Part shown: positions 23,481 to 34,300 of the stretch, piece by piece | Layout: every line of letters begins with the position of its first letter | How positions within the stretch are numbered: position 1 is the first letter of the stretch | Source: Hyaloscypha bicolor E | Lineage: Eukaryota > Ascomycota > Leotiomycetes > Helotiales > Hyaloscyphaceae | Direction: 5' to 3' | DNA: 64,000 nt | Assembly (NCBI RefSeq): GCF_002865645.1 | Contig: NW_020194620.1 | Span: 1,371,353 to 1,435,352, forward strand | Program-made: the position numbers and the translations under genes | Notes under the pieces: generated by a model | Database searches by the model: none | Told to the model about the DNA's origin: nothing | The model's input: only the letters and a program-made list of their open reading frames with translations

Positions 23481-25400
23481 AAAAGAATTATATAAGTATT
23501 ATTAGTATAATAGTTATAGATTATAAAGTTAAAAGTTCTTAAAATTATAAGAATTTCTTTTAAGTACTTTTTAAAATAAAGAATAAATTAGAATAGACTT
23601 GAATTATATAAAAGTATTATATATATTCGAGTTTTTTTTTTTTAGTATGAAAATAAAGCTAAAATAATAATATATATAATAGAGAAAATAGATATAATAA
23701 TTAGATATATTTAAAGTAATATAGTTATAAATTAGAAATAATTATAGAAGATAAAATATAAGATTAGGCTTCTATTATAAAAAAGAATATAAATATATAT
23801 ATCTAAAGAAATATAATCTAGAAAATAATTAAAGCAAATTAAACTAAATAGTAATAATAGGAAAATAAAAAAGTAATATAATAGAAATATAAATATAATA
23901 ATAGTATTTAAAATATTAAAATATAGATAAAAATATTAAAAATTTATAATATAAATATATTTTAATTCCCTATTTATTTAAAGACATTTCTATTAACTTA
24001 AAGAATAGTATAAAAGAAGAGAAATAATATAGGAAATATATAAATATACTAAAAATACTAGAAAAGTATAAAGTAAATATTAATAAAAAAGAAATCAGAA
24101 TAATAGAATTAAGAAATAACTTAGAATAAGATATTACTTTTTTCGAAACTAATTTATATCTCTTCTAAAAACTAATTATATTTATTTAGTATTTATTAAA
24201 ATCAATTTTATATAATAGAAAACTACTTAGTTAGTTAGAACTTTAAAGTAATATCTATATTTATAAAAGTAATATTAAAGGCTTTAAAGATTATAAAATA
24301 AAGAACTATAAAATAATATAAATAAAGTTTATAATACTATTATTAAGTTTGAAATAGTTAATATTAAAGCTAATATAAAATATAGAAAAATCAAGTATTC
24401 TAAATCGGTATTAAAAATATAGAATTAAAGGTATTTTCTTAATTATTTAAATAATATTTAATAATAAGAAATAAATTAATAATAAGAATTATTAAATTAT
24501 ACTAGCTTTTTTAAAAAAGTAATTAGTTTTTAATAATGAAATAGTATTATAATTAGAGAATAGGTTTTATATAAAAGAAGTTCTCTTTATATAGAAATAG
24601 AAATATATAATATACTAATTAAGCCTTAATATATATTTTAAATATAGCTATAATTATATAAAAGAGAAAGTAAATTTCCTAGTATAAAGTAGGCTTTAAA
24701 TAAGTAGATTTAGTTTATCTAATATTTAAGAAACTTCCAGAATTATATATTATTAAATACCCTTAGAAATAGCTATTAGATTTAATAAGGTTTCTCTTTT
24801 CTCTTATAAGGCTTCTAGTTAGCTATTTCATTTATATAAAATCTCTAATTAGAAAGTTTATTTAAATATTATAAGTAAACTTATAATAGTAGTTTAAGTT
24901 AAAGTCGAGATTTATAAGTATTATAGTCAAGCTTTAGGCCGGTATAAATTATAAGAATAGCTAGCTAAAAAGGCAAGTAAAGCTTCTAAAAGACTTCTAG
25001 TTTAGTATTCTTGCCTTTTTAGAAATATATAAAAGGCCTCCTTTTTTCTTCTTTTCTCTTCTCTATATATAGTAATTATTTATACTATAAAAACTTTTAA
25101 GAAAGTACTATAGTTCGAAATTAAAAGTCCGTAAAGTAACCTCTTAATTCCTTATTTATTTTTATACTAAAAGAAATACTTTATATTTAATTTCTAAGAT
25201 CTAGTAATAGAATCTTATATTAAAAATATTATCTAGTAATAATAATTAGATAATAGTAAAAAATAAGTAATAATAAAGCTTATCCGATTTCCAGAATAGT
25301 AATCTAATAATAATAGTTTCTAAAAGTTATAAATAATAGTCGGAAGAAAAAATTAAAAGATATATAAAGAATTAAAGGTAATAAGCTTTATTTTAGATTA
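23480..25400. other. Spacer between gypsy pol and downstream gene; possible LTR
   Basis: No coding frame followed. It contains aatatataaaaggcctcc followed by a pure pyrimidine stretch (ttttttcttcttttctcttctc) near 25025-25065 on the plus strand. Read on the element's own strand this is a purine-rich tract (also at 61885-61925 in copy 2) and could be the polypurine tract before a 3' LTR. Read on the plus strand it looks like a TATA box and initiator pointing back toward pol. I could not find LTR ends. Confidence 0.35.
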
Positions 25401-26940
25401 AAAAAAGCTTCTATTATTAAATACTTTTTTCTAGTTTTCTATAAAGAAGATATACTTTACTTTCTCTAATTCTAATAACTCTAAAACATATATAATAATA
25501 CTAATAGCTTTCTTAATCTTCTAAATATTATTTTACTTATAGTATTCTATAACTACTTTCTTTTCTAGTTTTATATCTGTCTTAAAATATTTATTTATAG
25601 ATATATATTTATTATTAATTTCGTTTTTAGGAAAGTACTAGAATTTATATCTTTTAATAAATTACTTAAGTTAATTCCCGGTATATATTCTTTAGAATAT
25701 AATACTATTAAGTTCTTCTAGTATATAGTATTCTTTTAGTTAATCTATATATCTTACTTTATATAGGCCAAGCTAGTAATATAATAGCTTTATATTCCTT
25801 AACTTGTCTTAATTTATTAATTTAATATTATATATAAGAACTAGATTCTTTTCGGAAATAGGCTTTAAATAATTCTAGTAAATAGTATTAAATTACTTCT
25901 TTTTCTTTTAGTATCTTCTATTTTTCTTTATTTTGGCTTCTTTAATATCTTTATTTCTTATTTATATTTACTTTATATATATCTCTAAAAGTATTTCTTT
26001 ATTATAAACTTTATTTTATTTAAGTATTCTTTAAATTAAAAAGTATATTTCTATAAATAGTATAGCTTCTCTATTATAGACTATATAAAAGAAAGTAAAT
26101 CTAGTTAGTTTATATATAATAACTCGGTTAGTAAATAAAATATATAGTAGTAAATCTATTTAAAGCTTCTTTCTATCTATTATAAGTATAATAAATACTT
26201 AAATAATTAGTTAATATTCTCTTTTAATTATATTATTTCTTTTAGAATTATAGACTAAAATAATAATTCTATTAATTTCTAGCTTATTAAATTCCTAAAT
26301 TACTACTTCTTTAAATTCCGATTTGCTATTTACTTTAAGCTATTTAAATAAACTATATCTTTAAATAATTTCTTTTTAAATAAACTTAGTAATCTTTTTA
26401 CTAGTTAGATTCTTTAAAGGTCTAGCTTTAATTTATTTTAAGAAGTTATTTCTAGTAATAACTAATAAGTTATATCTTTTATAATTTAGTAGTTTAATTA
26501 TATTAATTTTAAAATAATAGAAAAGAAATATAGCTTTTATTAAATATAGAGCTTTTTCTTATTTTCTTTTACTTTTATACTAATAGACTTTATAGATACT
26601 AATATACTTTTATATATAATTATAGTAACTTTTCTAGTAATAATAGCTAGTTATTAAATAAAAAGGATTTTTTCTTCTAATATATCTAATTTTATTATAT
26701 AACTTTTTAATAATAAACTCTCTTTATTCTTAATTATTAATAATAAATTAAAATAAATATATTTTAAATATAATTCTCTATAGTAATTAATCTCTTATAT
26801 TATAATTTAAAGCTTCTCTATTTAATTTTCAAAACTCAGCTCTAGATATTTCTTTTATTCTAGAAAGTATTATAAGATATTATATAATATTCTGGTATTA
26901 TTTGAAATAGCTATTATCTAGAAAATCTAATAAAAACATT
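25400..26940 (-). pseudogene. Gypsy integrase, copy 1
   Basis: Joins retrotransposon cDNA to the genome. Frame shared with copy 2 (60050-61570). It has the H2C2 zinc region (RNYYNYIQKYISIC-like), then a core with DYKRYNLLI, ITKF(I)WEE and KLNKLGINRIIILAY. Downstream is the region matching the gypsy pol C-terminus. Most stops replace Gln and Trp codons. Coordinates are approximate because indels blur the frame. Confidence 0.7.
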
Positions 26941-27099
26941 GGATTATTAAGTAAAATATAGAAGTTAGTATTATTATTTACTATTTTATTAGAGATTATA
27001 TATAAAAGGCTATAGCCTTTATTATATAACTTCTAAATATTATTATTTTTTAATACTACTAATTCGCTTTTAGATATAATAAGGCTTTAATTATTAATA

Positions 27100-28500
27100 T
27101 CTAATAATTAGATACTACTATTTAAATATCTAGTAAAGATCTTAGAAATCTAATTCTTTAAAATAATATTATATAACTAAACCGGAACCGCTTTCTTTAA
27201 TTAAACTTTCTGTCTAATAAATACTATTCTAATAATATTAAGCCCTATTACTAATTATTTATTAATATTCTTATTATCTTTAATATTACCTTCTTATTAT
27301 AGATATCTTAATAATCCGTTAATAGTAATATATTTAGTTCCTTTAATATACTTAATTTTAAAATTAAATAGTTGAATTTATACTAGCTAGTAAATAACTA
27401 GAGCTCTAGAAAAATCTATAGCCGCTTTACTTAGCTATATAATAAGTATATTAGTATCTAGTTTAAAAATAAAATAAACTCTATATAGCTAGAATTATAC
27501 TTTCTATAAATACTTTACTAGCTCTCGGTATTTTCTTTTAGTAATATTATATTTCTATTTAGTATTATTTTAGATTTTAGACTTATATTATATAACTCTC
27601 TTTTTTCCTTTATTATTATATTAACTAAAAGTTCTGCTTTATTTATTTAGGCTAGTATCTATTACTAATATAATTATTCTCTAATCTTCTAATAGATTAT
27701 AATATAACTTATAAAGTATTAGAATAGTAATAGGCTTTTTTTAAAGAATTTATATAGCTTATATTTATTTATTACCCTAATTCTATATTATATCTTTTTT
27801 TATTAAGTAGTAAATAGATTTAGTAATAACTATAAAGCCTTTAATTCAAATATAATAATAAATAATAATTCTAATAAATGCTTTACTTTTAGTTATACTA
27901 TTATAATATTTCTATTTTAAGATTTTAGTAATTCCTAAACTTAAAGGGCTTCTTTTAAATACTTTATAAATAAAGCTAATAATAACTATACTATTATAAT
28001 AGAATTATAATTTTTCTCTAATACTAGCTTCGGCTTATTTAACTTTATTTAAGATTATATCTAGATTTTATAAATATTTAAATATAAAATGCCAAATACT
28101 AAATAAAATAAGCTATTTATTATAATTTATATAAGGTTCCTTAACTCTAATATTATTAATAAATAGTATAGTAATTTTAGGAAATAGATTTTCTAGAATA
28201 GTTATAATAACTCATATAAATTATATAACGGAATTAGTAGCTTCTTAAAATAATATAGTTATTCTTAATAGCTTTAAAGATATTATAAATATAGTTAAAT
28301 CTTTATTACAAGTATCTAGTATAAGTTAATTATATCCGGAAAAGACATTAATTAAAGAAATATAAATATATCTAGTAAATTTTTCCGAGATTTTATTAGT
28401 AAACAGAAATAAGTTAAGTATTTTATAAAATTACTAAATTTATTTTTATAATAGTATTAATTAGTTTATAAGTTCCAGTAATCTTTTTTATAACTAAGAA
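27100..28500 (-). pseudogene. Gypsy reverse transcriptase-RNase H, copy 1
   Basis: Copies RNA to DNA and degrades the RNA strand. The RT part reads TRYIYISLINVFSGYNQL, then LKLLRITILF.EATNSVI, then FINNIRVKEP, the place of the FLDDIGVKGP catalytic box of this fungal gypsy group; both Asp are now Asn, matching G-to-A RIP. RNase H follows with a tether reading IQLFNFKIKYIKGTKYI, and then the linker to the integrase. The 5' side (protease/gag) is cut off by the LINE at 29137. Confidence 0.75.
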
Positions 28501-29299
28501 TTATAGATTTTAGTAAAGTTTATTATATTTCTTAAGAACTTAATAGTCTAGATATTTTAATAGTATTTTTACTATTACTAGTACTAGAACTTTAAAATAT
28601 AGGAAATTCTTCTTTTATTAGGCCTTATACTTAATAGTTTTAATTAGAATAAATAAGCTAATATTTTTATAAACTTTTTCTACTTTTTTCTAATTAAATA
28701 TAATAATACTTTCTTAATTAATTATTAATTCTCGGAATATAGCTAGTTTCTTTTCCTAGAGCTAGTTACTAATATCTAATTATTTAAGACATTTCGGAAT
28801 AAATTATAAATTTTTTAATAAAAGATAATTCTTATATTTTCTAATATATTTCTATAAATATTCTTTAGCTTTAGATTTCTTAAACTAGTTCGGATATTTA
28901 TTAGAATCTTTTCTAGTTCTATTATTAGTATTTACTAATTAAATCTTTTTATTTTATATTTTATATATTTCTATAACTAGAAATAAATTATAGTTATTAT
29001 CTTTTTTTTTAAAAGCTATAGCTATTTTCTTTAATATTCTTTTTATCTAATTTCCGGAGTTTATAACCTTTTTATTTAGCTTCTTTCTAGTTAGATATAG
29101 AGAATGCCTTTTTATCTAGTATTCTAATATATTTTTCTTTTTTTTTCCTTTTAATATACTTTATTAGTTTAGAATTATATAATATAGCTAGCTAGCTAGT
29201 ATATATCTTAGTAGTTTATATATAGACCCAATTTCTAATATAGGTATAATAAATAGTTAAGGACATATCCCTAAAATAGTAATAGTAAGAAAATAAAGA

Positions 29300-32200
29300 A
29301 AATAAGTATAAATTGCAATTCTTCTTCTATTACTATCCTATTTCTATTACTACTTCTCTATTCCTACTCTTCTATTTCTACTTCCTCTATTTCCTTTCCT
29401 ATTTCCTTCCCTATTTCCTCTTCTATTTCTATCCCGATTTCTTCTCCTATTTCCTCTCTTATCTCTATTTCTTTTACTTTTATACTTTAGTCCAAATATT
29501 ATTTTCTTATATATATACTAGTTTCTTTTAAGAAAACTAGTATATTTAATATTTTAAATTCCGTATATAATAGTAATTATAAGTTAAAAGTACTAGTATT
29601 TAAGCTACTTTTAAATTAACTAAATAGTCTAATATATTTCTCCCTATATAGCAAGTAATATAAAAGGAGATATTTTATATTCTTAGTTTTCCCGCATTTG
29701 CATTTATTATTAAATACTATATTTAGCCTATATAAATAAAACTTTAGATATCTATAGCCTAGCTTTAATTAAAAGAAAGTACTAGCTAATAGCTTTAAAG
29801 TTCCTAAAAGTAGCTGTATTTTCTTGAATACTTTCTATAGATATATATTACTATATAATTCTAGCTAGATCTTTGGTTTAGTATAAAATTCTAAAAGTAA
29901 TTTATACTCTAGTTTCTTAACTTTATTAATTTGGATCTCTAGAAAAGTAAAGGAGGTTTTTACTAATTCAGGTTCTAATATAAGAGAAGTAATATCTATT
30001 TTAGCTAATATATCTGCTTCTTTATTTCTAATTATATCTATATAGCTAGAAACTCAGATTAGTTTTATACTAGCTCCTTTAGCTATAAGCGCTTTAGTAA
30101 CTAGTATAGCTCTAATCTATTAACTTTATTCCGGCTTATTAGAAGAAGTTTTTAATCTTAATAAACTAGCTTAGTTATTTATATAAATATTAAAAAACTT
30201 TCCTTTTTTTACTTTATTACTAGTATATTTAATAGCTCTAGTAATGCTTTCTAGTTCTCTATTATAGACTATAGTACTAGCTCCTATATTTCGGCTTTCT
30301 TTATATTTAACTATAACCGAAATATATAAAGTCTCGTAATTATAGACTATAAGCCCTAGGCCTATTTCGATTTCTTTTTTAGTTTAAGATTTATTTATAT
30401 ATATAAATAATATAGAACTATTATTATATAAAGTCTTTAAATAGAGATTATATAATATAGTAGTCTCTTTCTTAAGCTATTTTAATATAGTAATTTTATA
30501 AGATACTTTTTTATTTCAGAAAGTAAAGTAAAAGTATTTTATAAGTTCTAAGTCTTTAGAATCTATAAGATCTTTAATAGAATTAACTATAACTTTAACT
30601 TAAGATATTTTAGCTATATAATCTCGCTTTAGATTAGTATTTAGACTATAAATAGAGTCTATATCTGAATTTATTACTTCTAAATTTCTAGATCTTTAGA
30701 AAAACTTCTTAAATTCTAGTCTAATAGAATATTTTAGATTTAATTTAAGAATTCGGAAGGCATAATAGTAATAACTATAGTTTAGCCTTATAATAAATAG
30801 AACTAAAGCTAATTTGACCTCTATAGAAATAATAAAAGCAGTTTTAAATACTTCTAAGGTTTTCTTTAAGGCTAGATTCTAAATTACTTATAAAGGCCGA
30901 ATTTGAACTTTATTTTTAATTTTTTTACTATAATATAGAATTATAGTCTATTATACTAGTAATATAGGCTAAATATAGCTATCTAATTATAAAAGAAAAT
31001 AAACTATATAATATATTTATAAGTTTCTATATTCTATAAAAGGCTTGTTTTGCTTTAAAAGCCTTATAAGCTATATATTTCTTAAAGCTAAGCTTTTTAT
31101 TATAATATATTTCTAGTTATTTAATTACTTTATTAGAGAAAACTATAATTTCATTAGGTAGTTTTAAGCTAGATTTGTTTTTAGAATTATTAAAGTAAAT
31201 AAGCTTAGTTTTATTTATATTAAAGCTAATAGTATTTTTATTTCCTAGATTAACTATATTCTTTATTTCTTATTCTAAAGTCTTTATATTTTATTTAAGA
31301 CTTTTAGAAATAGTAATAAGAATTATATTATCTAAATAAAAACCGAATCTAATATTTACTAATTTAAATAAGTCTCGGATATATATAAGAAATAGTATAA
31401 ATAATATAGGACTTTCTTATAAAATACTAGTAAATATAAATTTAAATACTTTAATACTATTATTAAAAGCTAGTCTTAATACTCGGTTATCTAAGAATAA
31501 TAATACCTAAAGAATAAGGCTAGTAGGTAGTAATAAACTAATTATAATCTATAATAGCCTATTCTTGGATATATAATTAAAGGCTTCTTTAATATCTAGA
31601 AAGAGAATACTAGTTTTTAGCTTATAAGATTTATTAGTTTCTATTTTATTTTATAGTAATAAAGTAGTATTAATAGCTGACTTTTATAGCCTATCTTCTA
31701 TTTAGGAAAAATATAATAGGCTACTAGTCTCGGCTAAATAACTAAATTACTTAGCTAGTATTCTTTTAGAAACCTTTTCTAAATAATTAAGTAAAGAAAT
31801 AACTTAATATACTTTAAATAAGAAATAGTTTGGTTTTCCTAATTTCTTTAGAATAAAGCTAGTAGCTTGTTTCTAGACTTTAGAATAGTATCCCTTATTA
31901 ATAAATAAGGAATATAGCCTATAAAAAATATCTAAAGAAGTTCTATAAATATAAACTATAATCTCTTAAATAATTAAGTCTAGTCTAGGGATTTTCTCTT
32001 TTATCTTAAAGATATATACTTATTCTAGCTCTATTTTAGATAAAATAGGCTAGTCTTATTTTAAACTAGGCCTATAGTTTATTAGACTAATAGGCTTAGT
32101 ATTAGAAGATAATAGGAAAAGCTTAGCTCTAAAGATATTATACTTCTTTTAGAAAGTCGACTTTAATTTACTATTACTACTATTACTATTATTACTACTA

Positions 32201-33432
32201 TTACTATTATTACTATTATTACTACTATTACTATTATTATTACTACTATTACTATTATTATTACTTAAGATACTAGGAATTAGTTAATATAAGATATCTT
32301 TAGTATATTTTATAGCTTTAAAAATCGATTAAAAGTCTTTATTTTCTAAGAACTTATTCTAATATACTAGCTTAGTACTTTTAATAATATTAAAATAAGT
32401 GTTTTTTATATTCTGGAATTCTTATTTATAGAAAGTATATCCTAAAGCTTTAAATTTATAGCTATAATATAGTATTAATTTATATAAGGTTTTTAAGTCT
32501 TTATTTTACTAGAGCTTAGAATAAGAACTAGTAGTAGATTTTGGAATATTATTACTAGCCGCTTCTATTATTCTATTTATAAAGTCTTCTACTAATAGGT
32601 CTAGTTCTTAATTTATACTATTTAGTAGAAAGAATATATTATTAAGGCTATTAATAAGATAGCTTATAAATTTAGCCCAGTCTGCTTTCTTAATATTAAA
32701 TCTGACTGAATTAGAACTAGAGCTATAAGTTAACTTACTAATAATAAATAGAACCCTAAAGTAATTAGAATCTAGGTCTAGTAATACTTACTAGTCCTTA
32801 ATTTTAGTTACTATTTTACTAGTAATAAAACTTAAGTCTAATATAAAAGAAGTAGATATATTTAGTCTATAAAAGATATCTTTCTCTATTTTATTTAATA
32901 GCCTTAAAAAGTAATTCTCTATATAGCTAATTAAATAAATTATATAAGTACTTTAAGGTTTAAGGAAATTCTATTAAGAATAATATATATTAAAATCGCC
33001 TAGTAATAGAGAGCTATTATAAAGAATAATAAGTAAAATATTCTTTCTTAATATAATTAATATATTATTAGAATTCTTTAAATAAATTATATTATAGAAA
33101 TTAATTAGCTATATTTTTAGTATATCTAGACTTAAGTCTATAATTAAGTAATTAGAATTACTTAGTAAGTTTTGAGCTAGAATAGCCTGTAATTCACGGG
33201 CTATATAAACTAAGGTTCTAGATCTTAAGGTACTATAATTCGGGAGTATTTAATAATAACTAGAATATATAATAGAATAATATTTCTAATTATTATTATT
33301 TCTTACTATTATCTAAGGCTTCTGAATTACTAGAACTTTAATATCTAGTTCTATAGCTATTTATAAGACGTTTTTAGTAATAAAGCTATTATAATTTATA
33401 TTAACTTATAGTACTTTAATATAGCTACTTAT
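29300..33432 (-). pseudogene. LINE ORF2 (EN-RT-RNase H), copy A
   Basis: Same product as in copy B: AP endonuclease, reverse transcriptase and RNase H for target-primed insertion. The start is at 33432-33430 (ATA for ATG), overlapping the ORF1 stop. A copy-specific (AAT/AGT)n expansion, 32160-32270, encodes Asn/Ser repeats between the endonuclease and RT. The C-terminus ends in an acidic repeat (EIGEEIG, EIGKEIGKEIEE) encoded by the purine-rich tract at 29330-29480. Riddled with stops. Confidence 0.75.
32160..32270. repeat. ATT/ACT trinucleotide expansion inside LINE copy A
   Basis: A run of tta/cta units absent from copies B, D and E, which have only actattatctaag here. In ORF2 sense it encodes an Asn/Ser tract, so it is an in-frame-type expansion private to the old copy. 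Confidence 0.75.
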
Positions 33433-33818
33433 TAATAGTAATAGTAAGAATTATAATAATAGTAATAGCTTGTTTTATTACTAAGTAAATCTTATATAGC
33501 TTAAAACTAGCTAAATAGGTAATACTTAAGTAATTAAAGTATTTAGTAGTTATATAAGGGTATTTTTTCTCTTTCTTTTTATAAATAGAGCAAAAATAGT
33601 TTTTAGTTATATAACTCTTATTATATAGTAAATACTTAGGTTCTTTTTTATATATAGAATCTAAGTGCCTGTATTCTATATACTTAGTATATTATATAGT
33701 ACTAGAAATAGTATAGTATTTTACTATTTTAGTAAAGATTCCGGCTATAAGAAATCTATTTTTAATAGCTCTATTAGCTTAAATCTTGATAGGAAATACT
33801 ACTATTACTAAACCGGCT

Positions 33819-33822
<4 letters not shown>
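33424..33822 (-). pseudogene. LINE ORF1 C-terminal end, copy A
   Basis: Carries the Cys/His zinc-knuckle end of ORF1 (see copy B), cut at its 5' side by the insertion of copy B. The rest of the same ORF1 is copy C at 39915-41181. Confidence 0.7.
33807..33822. repeat. Target-site duplication of LINE copy B, left
   Basis: actaaaccggcttatt, identical to 39915-39930 across 16 bases (the last two T are ambiguous with the tail). It flanks copy B exactly, next to the T30 run. Confidence 0.92.

Positions 33823-33850
<28 letters not shown>
33821..33850 (-). other. Poly(A) tail of LINE copy B (T30 on plus strand)
   Basis: Thirty uninterrupted T on the plus strand directly beside the target duplication. 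It marks the priming end of target-primed reverse transcription. Confidence 0.9.
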
Positions 33851-33879
33851 CGGATCATTCATATTAAGCCCAAAAGCCC
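33851..33879 (-). other. 29-bp extra segment between internal A run and tail (3' transduction candidate)
   Basis: cggatcattcatattaagcc plus caaaagccc on the plus strand lies between the family's usual 3' end (A-run at 33880-33887) and the real tail. Copies A and D end with A-rich tails at the usual place and lack it. Best explained by transcription running past the parent's own tail into flanking DNA. Confidence 0.6.
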
Positions 33880-34139
33880 TTTTTTTTAATTTCCTTTTAA
33901 TATACTTTATTAGTTTAGAACTATATAGTACGGCTAGCTAAGCTAGCATGAGTCTTAGTAGCTTATATACAGGCCCAAATTCCAATATAGGTAGTAAATA
34001 GTTAGGGATATATCCCTGAAATAAAAACTTAAGGAAATAAAGAAAAAATAAGTATAAATCGTAATTTCTCTCCTATTTCCTATTTCCCTTTTCCCTTTTT
34101 CCCTATTTCCCTTCTCCTATTTCCTCTCCTATTTCCTTC

Positions 34140-34300
34140 CCAATTTCCTCCCTTATTTCCACTTCTTCTACTTCTTCTACTTCTTCTATTTTTTTTACTT
34201 CTTCTACTTCTTCTACTTCTTTTACTTCTTCTACTTCTTCTACTTCTTCTACTTCTTCTACTTCTTCCACTTCTTCTACTTCTTCTACTTCTACGCTTTG
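34140..34300. repeat. TTCTAC hexanucleotide repeat coding the ORF2 tail, copy B
   Basis: About twenty (cttcta) units on the plus strand. On the minus strand they read gta gaa gaa in the ORF2 frame, giving Val-Glu-Glu repeats. The equivalent place in copies A and D holds different purine-rich repeats (gaaataggagag type, Glu-Glu-Ile-Gly). Confidence 0.85.

Larger units (their letters stand above)
18780..29136 (-). mobile_element. Ty3/gypsy LTR retrotransposon relic, copy 1 (split by Fot element)
   Basis: Minus-strand order is reverse transcriptase (about 28500-27950), RNase H (27650-27250), integrase (26900-25400), then non-coding or LTR-like sequence and a Lys-rich gene that runs into 18.8 kb. 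Its right side stops at the 3' end of the outer LINE at 29137, so gag and protease are missing. The stretch 26950-23031 plus 20015-19930 matches 60030-64000 in inverted orientation nearly end to end. LTRs could not be delimited. Heavily RIPed. Confidence 0.8.
29137..33822 (-). mobile_element. Tad-like LINE, outer copy, 3' part (copy A)
   Basis: Older LINE on the minus strand. It holds the end of ORF1, all of ORF2 and the 3' end. Its 3' terminus is ctaataaagtatattaaaag plus an A run (29130-29155 on the minus strand), with an AATAAA signal. At 33807-33822 it is interrupted by the younger copy B. The sequence resumes at 39915 as copy C, and both sides share the duplicated actaaaccggcttatt, so A and C are one insertion. 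Very heavily RIPed. Confidence 0.88.

Noticed and set aside
29313..29531. 72-codon Phe/Tyr-rich open frame
   Set aside because: Antisense of the purine-rich repeat that codes the LINE ORF2 acidic tail; low-complexity artefact.
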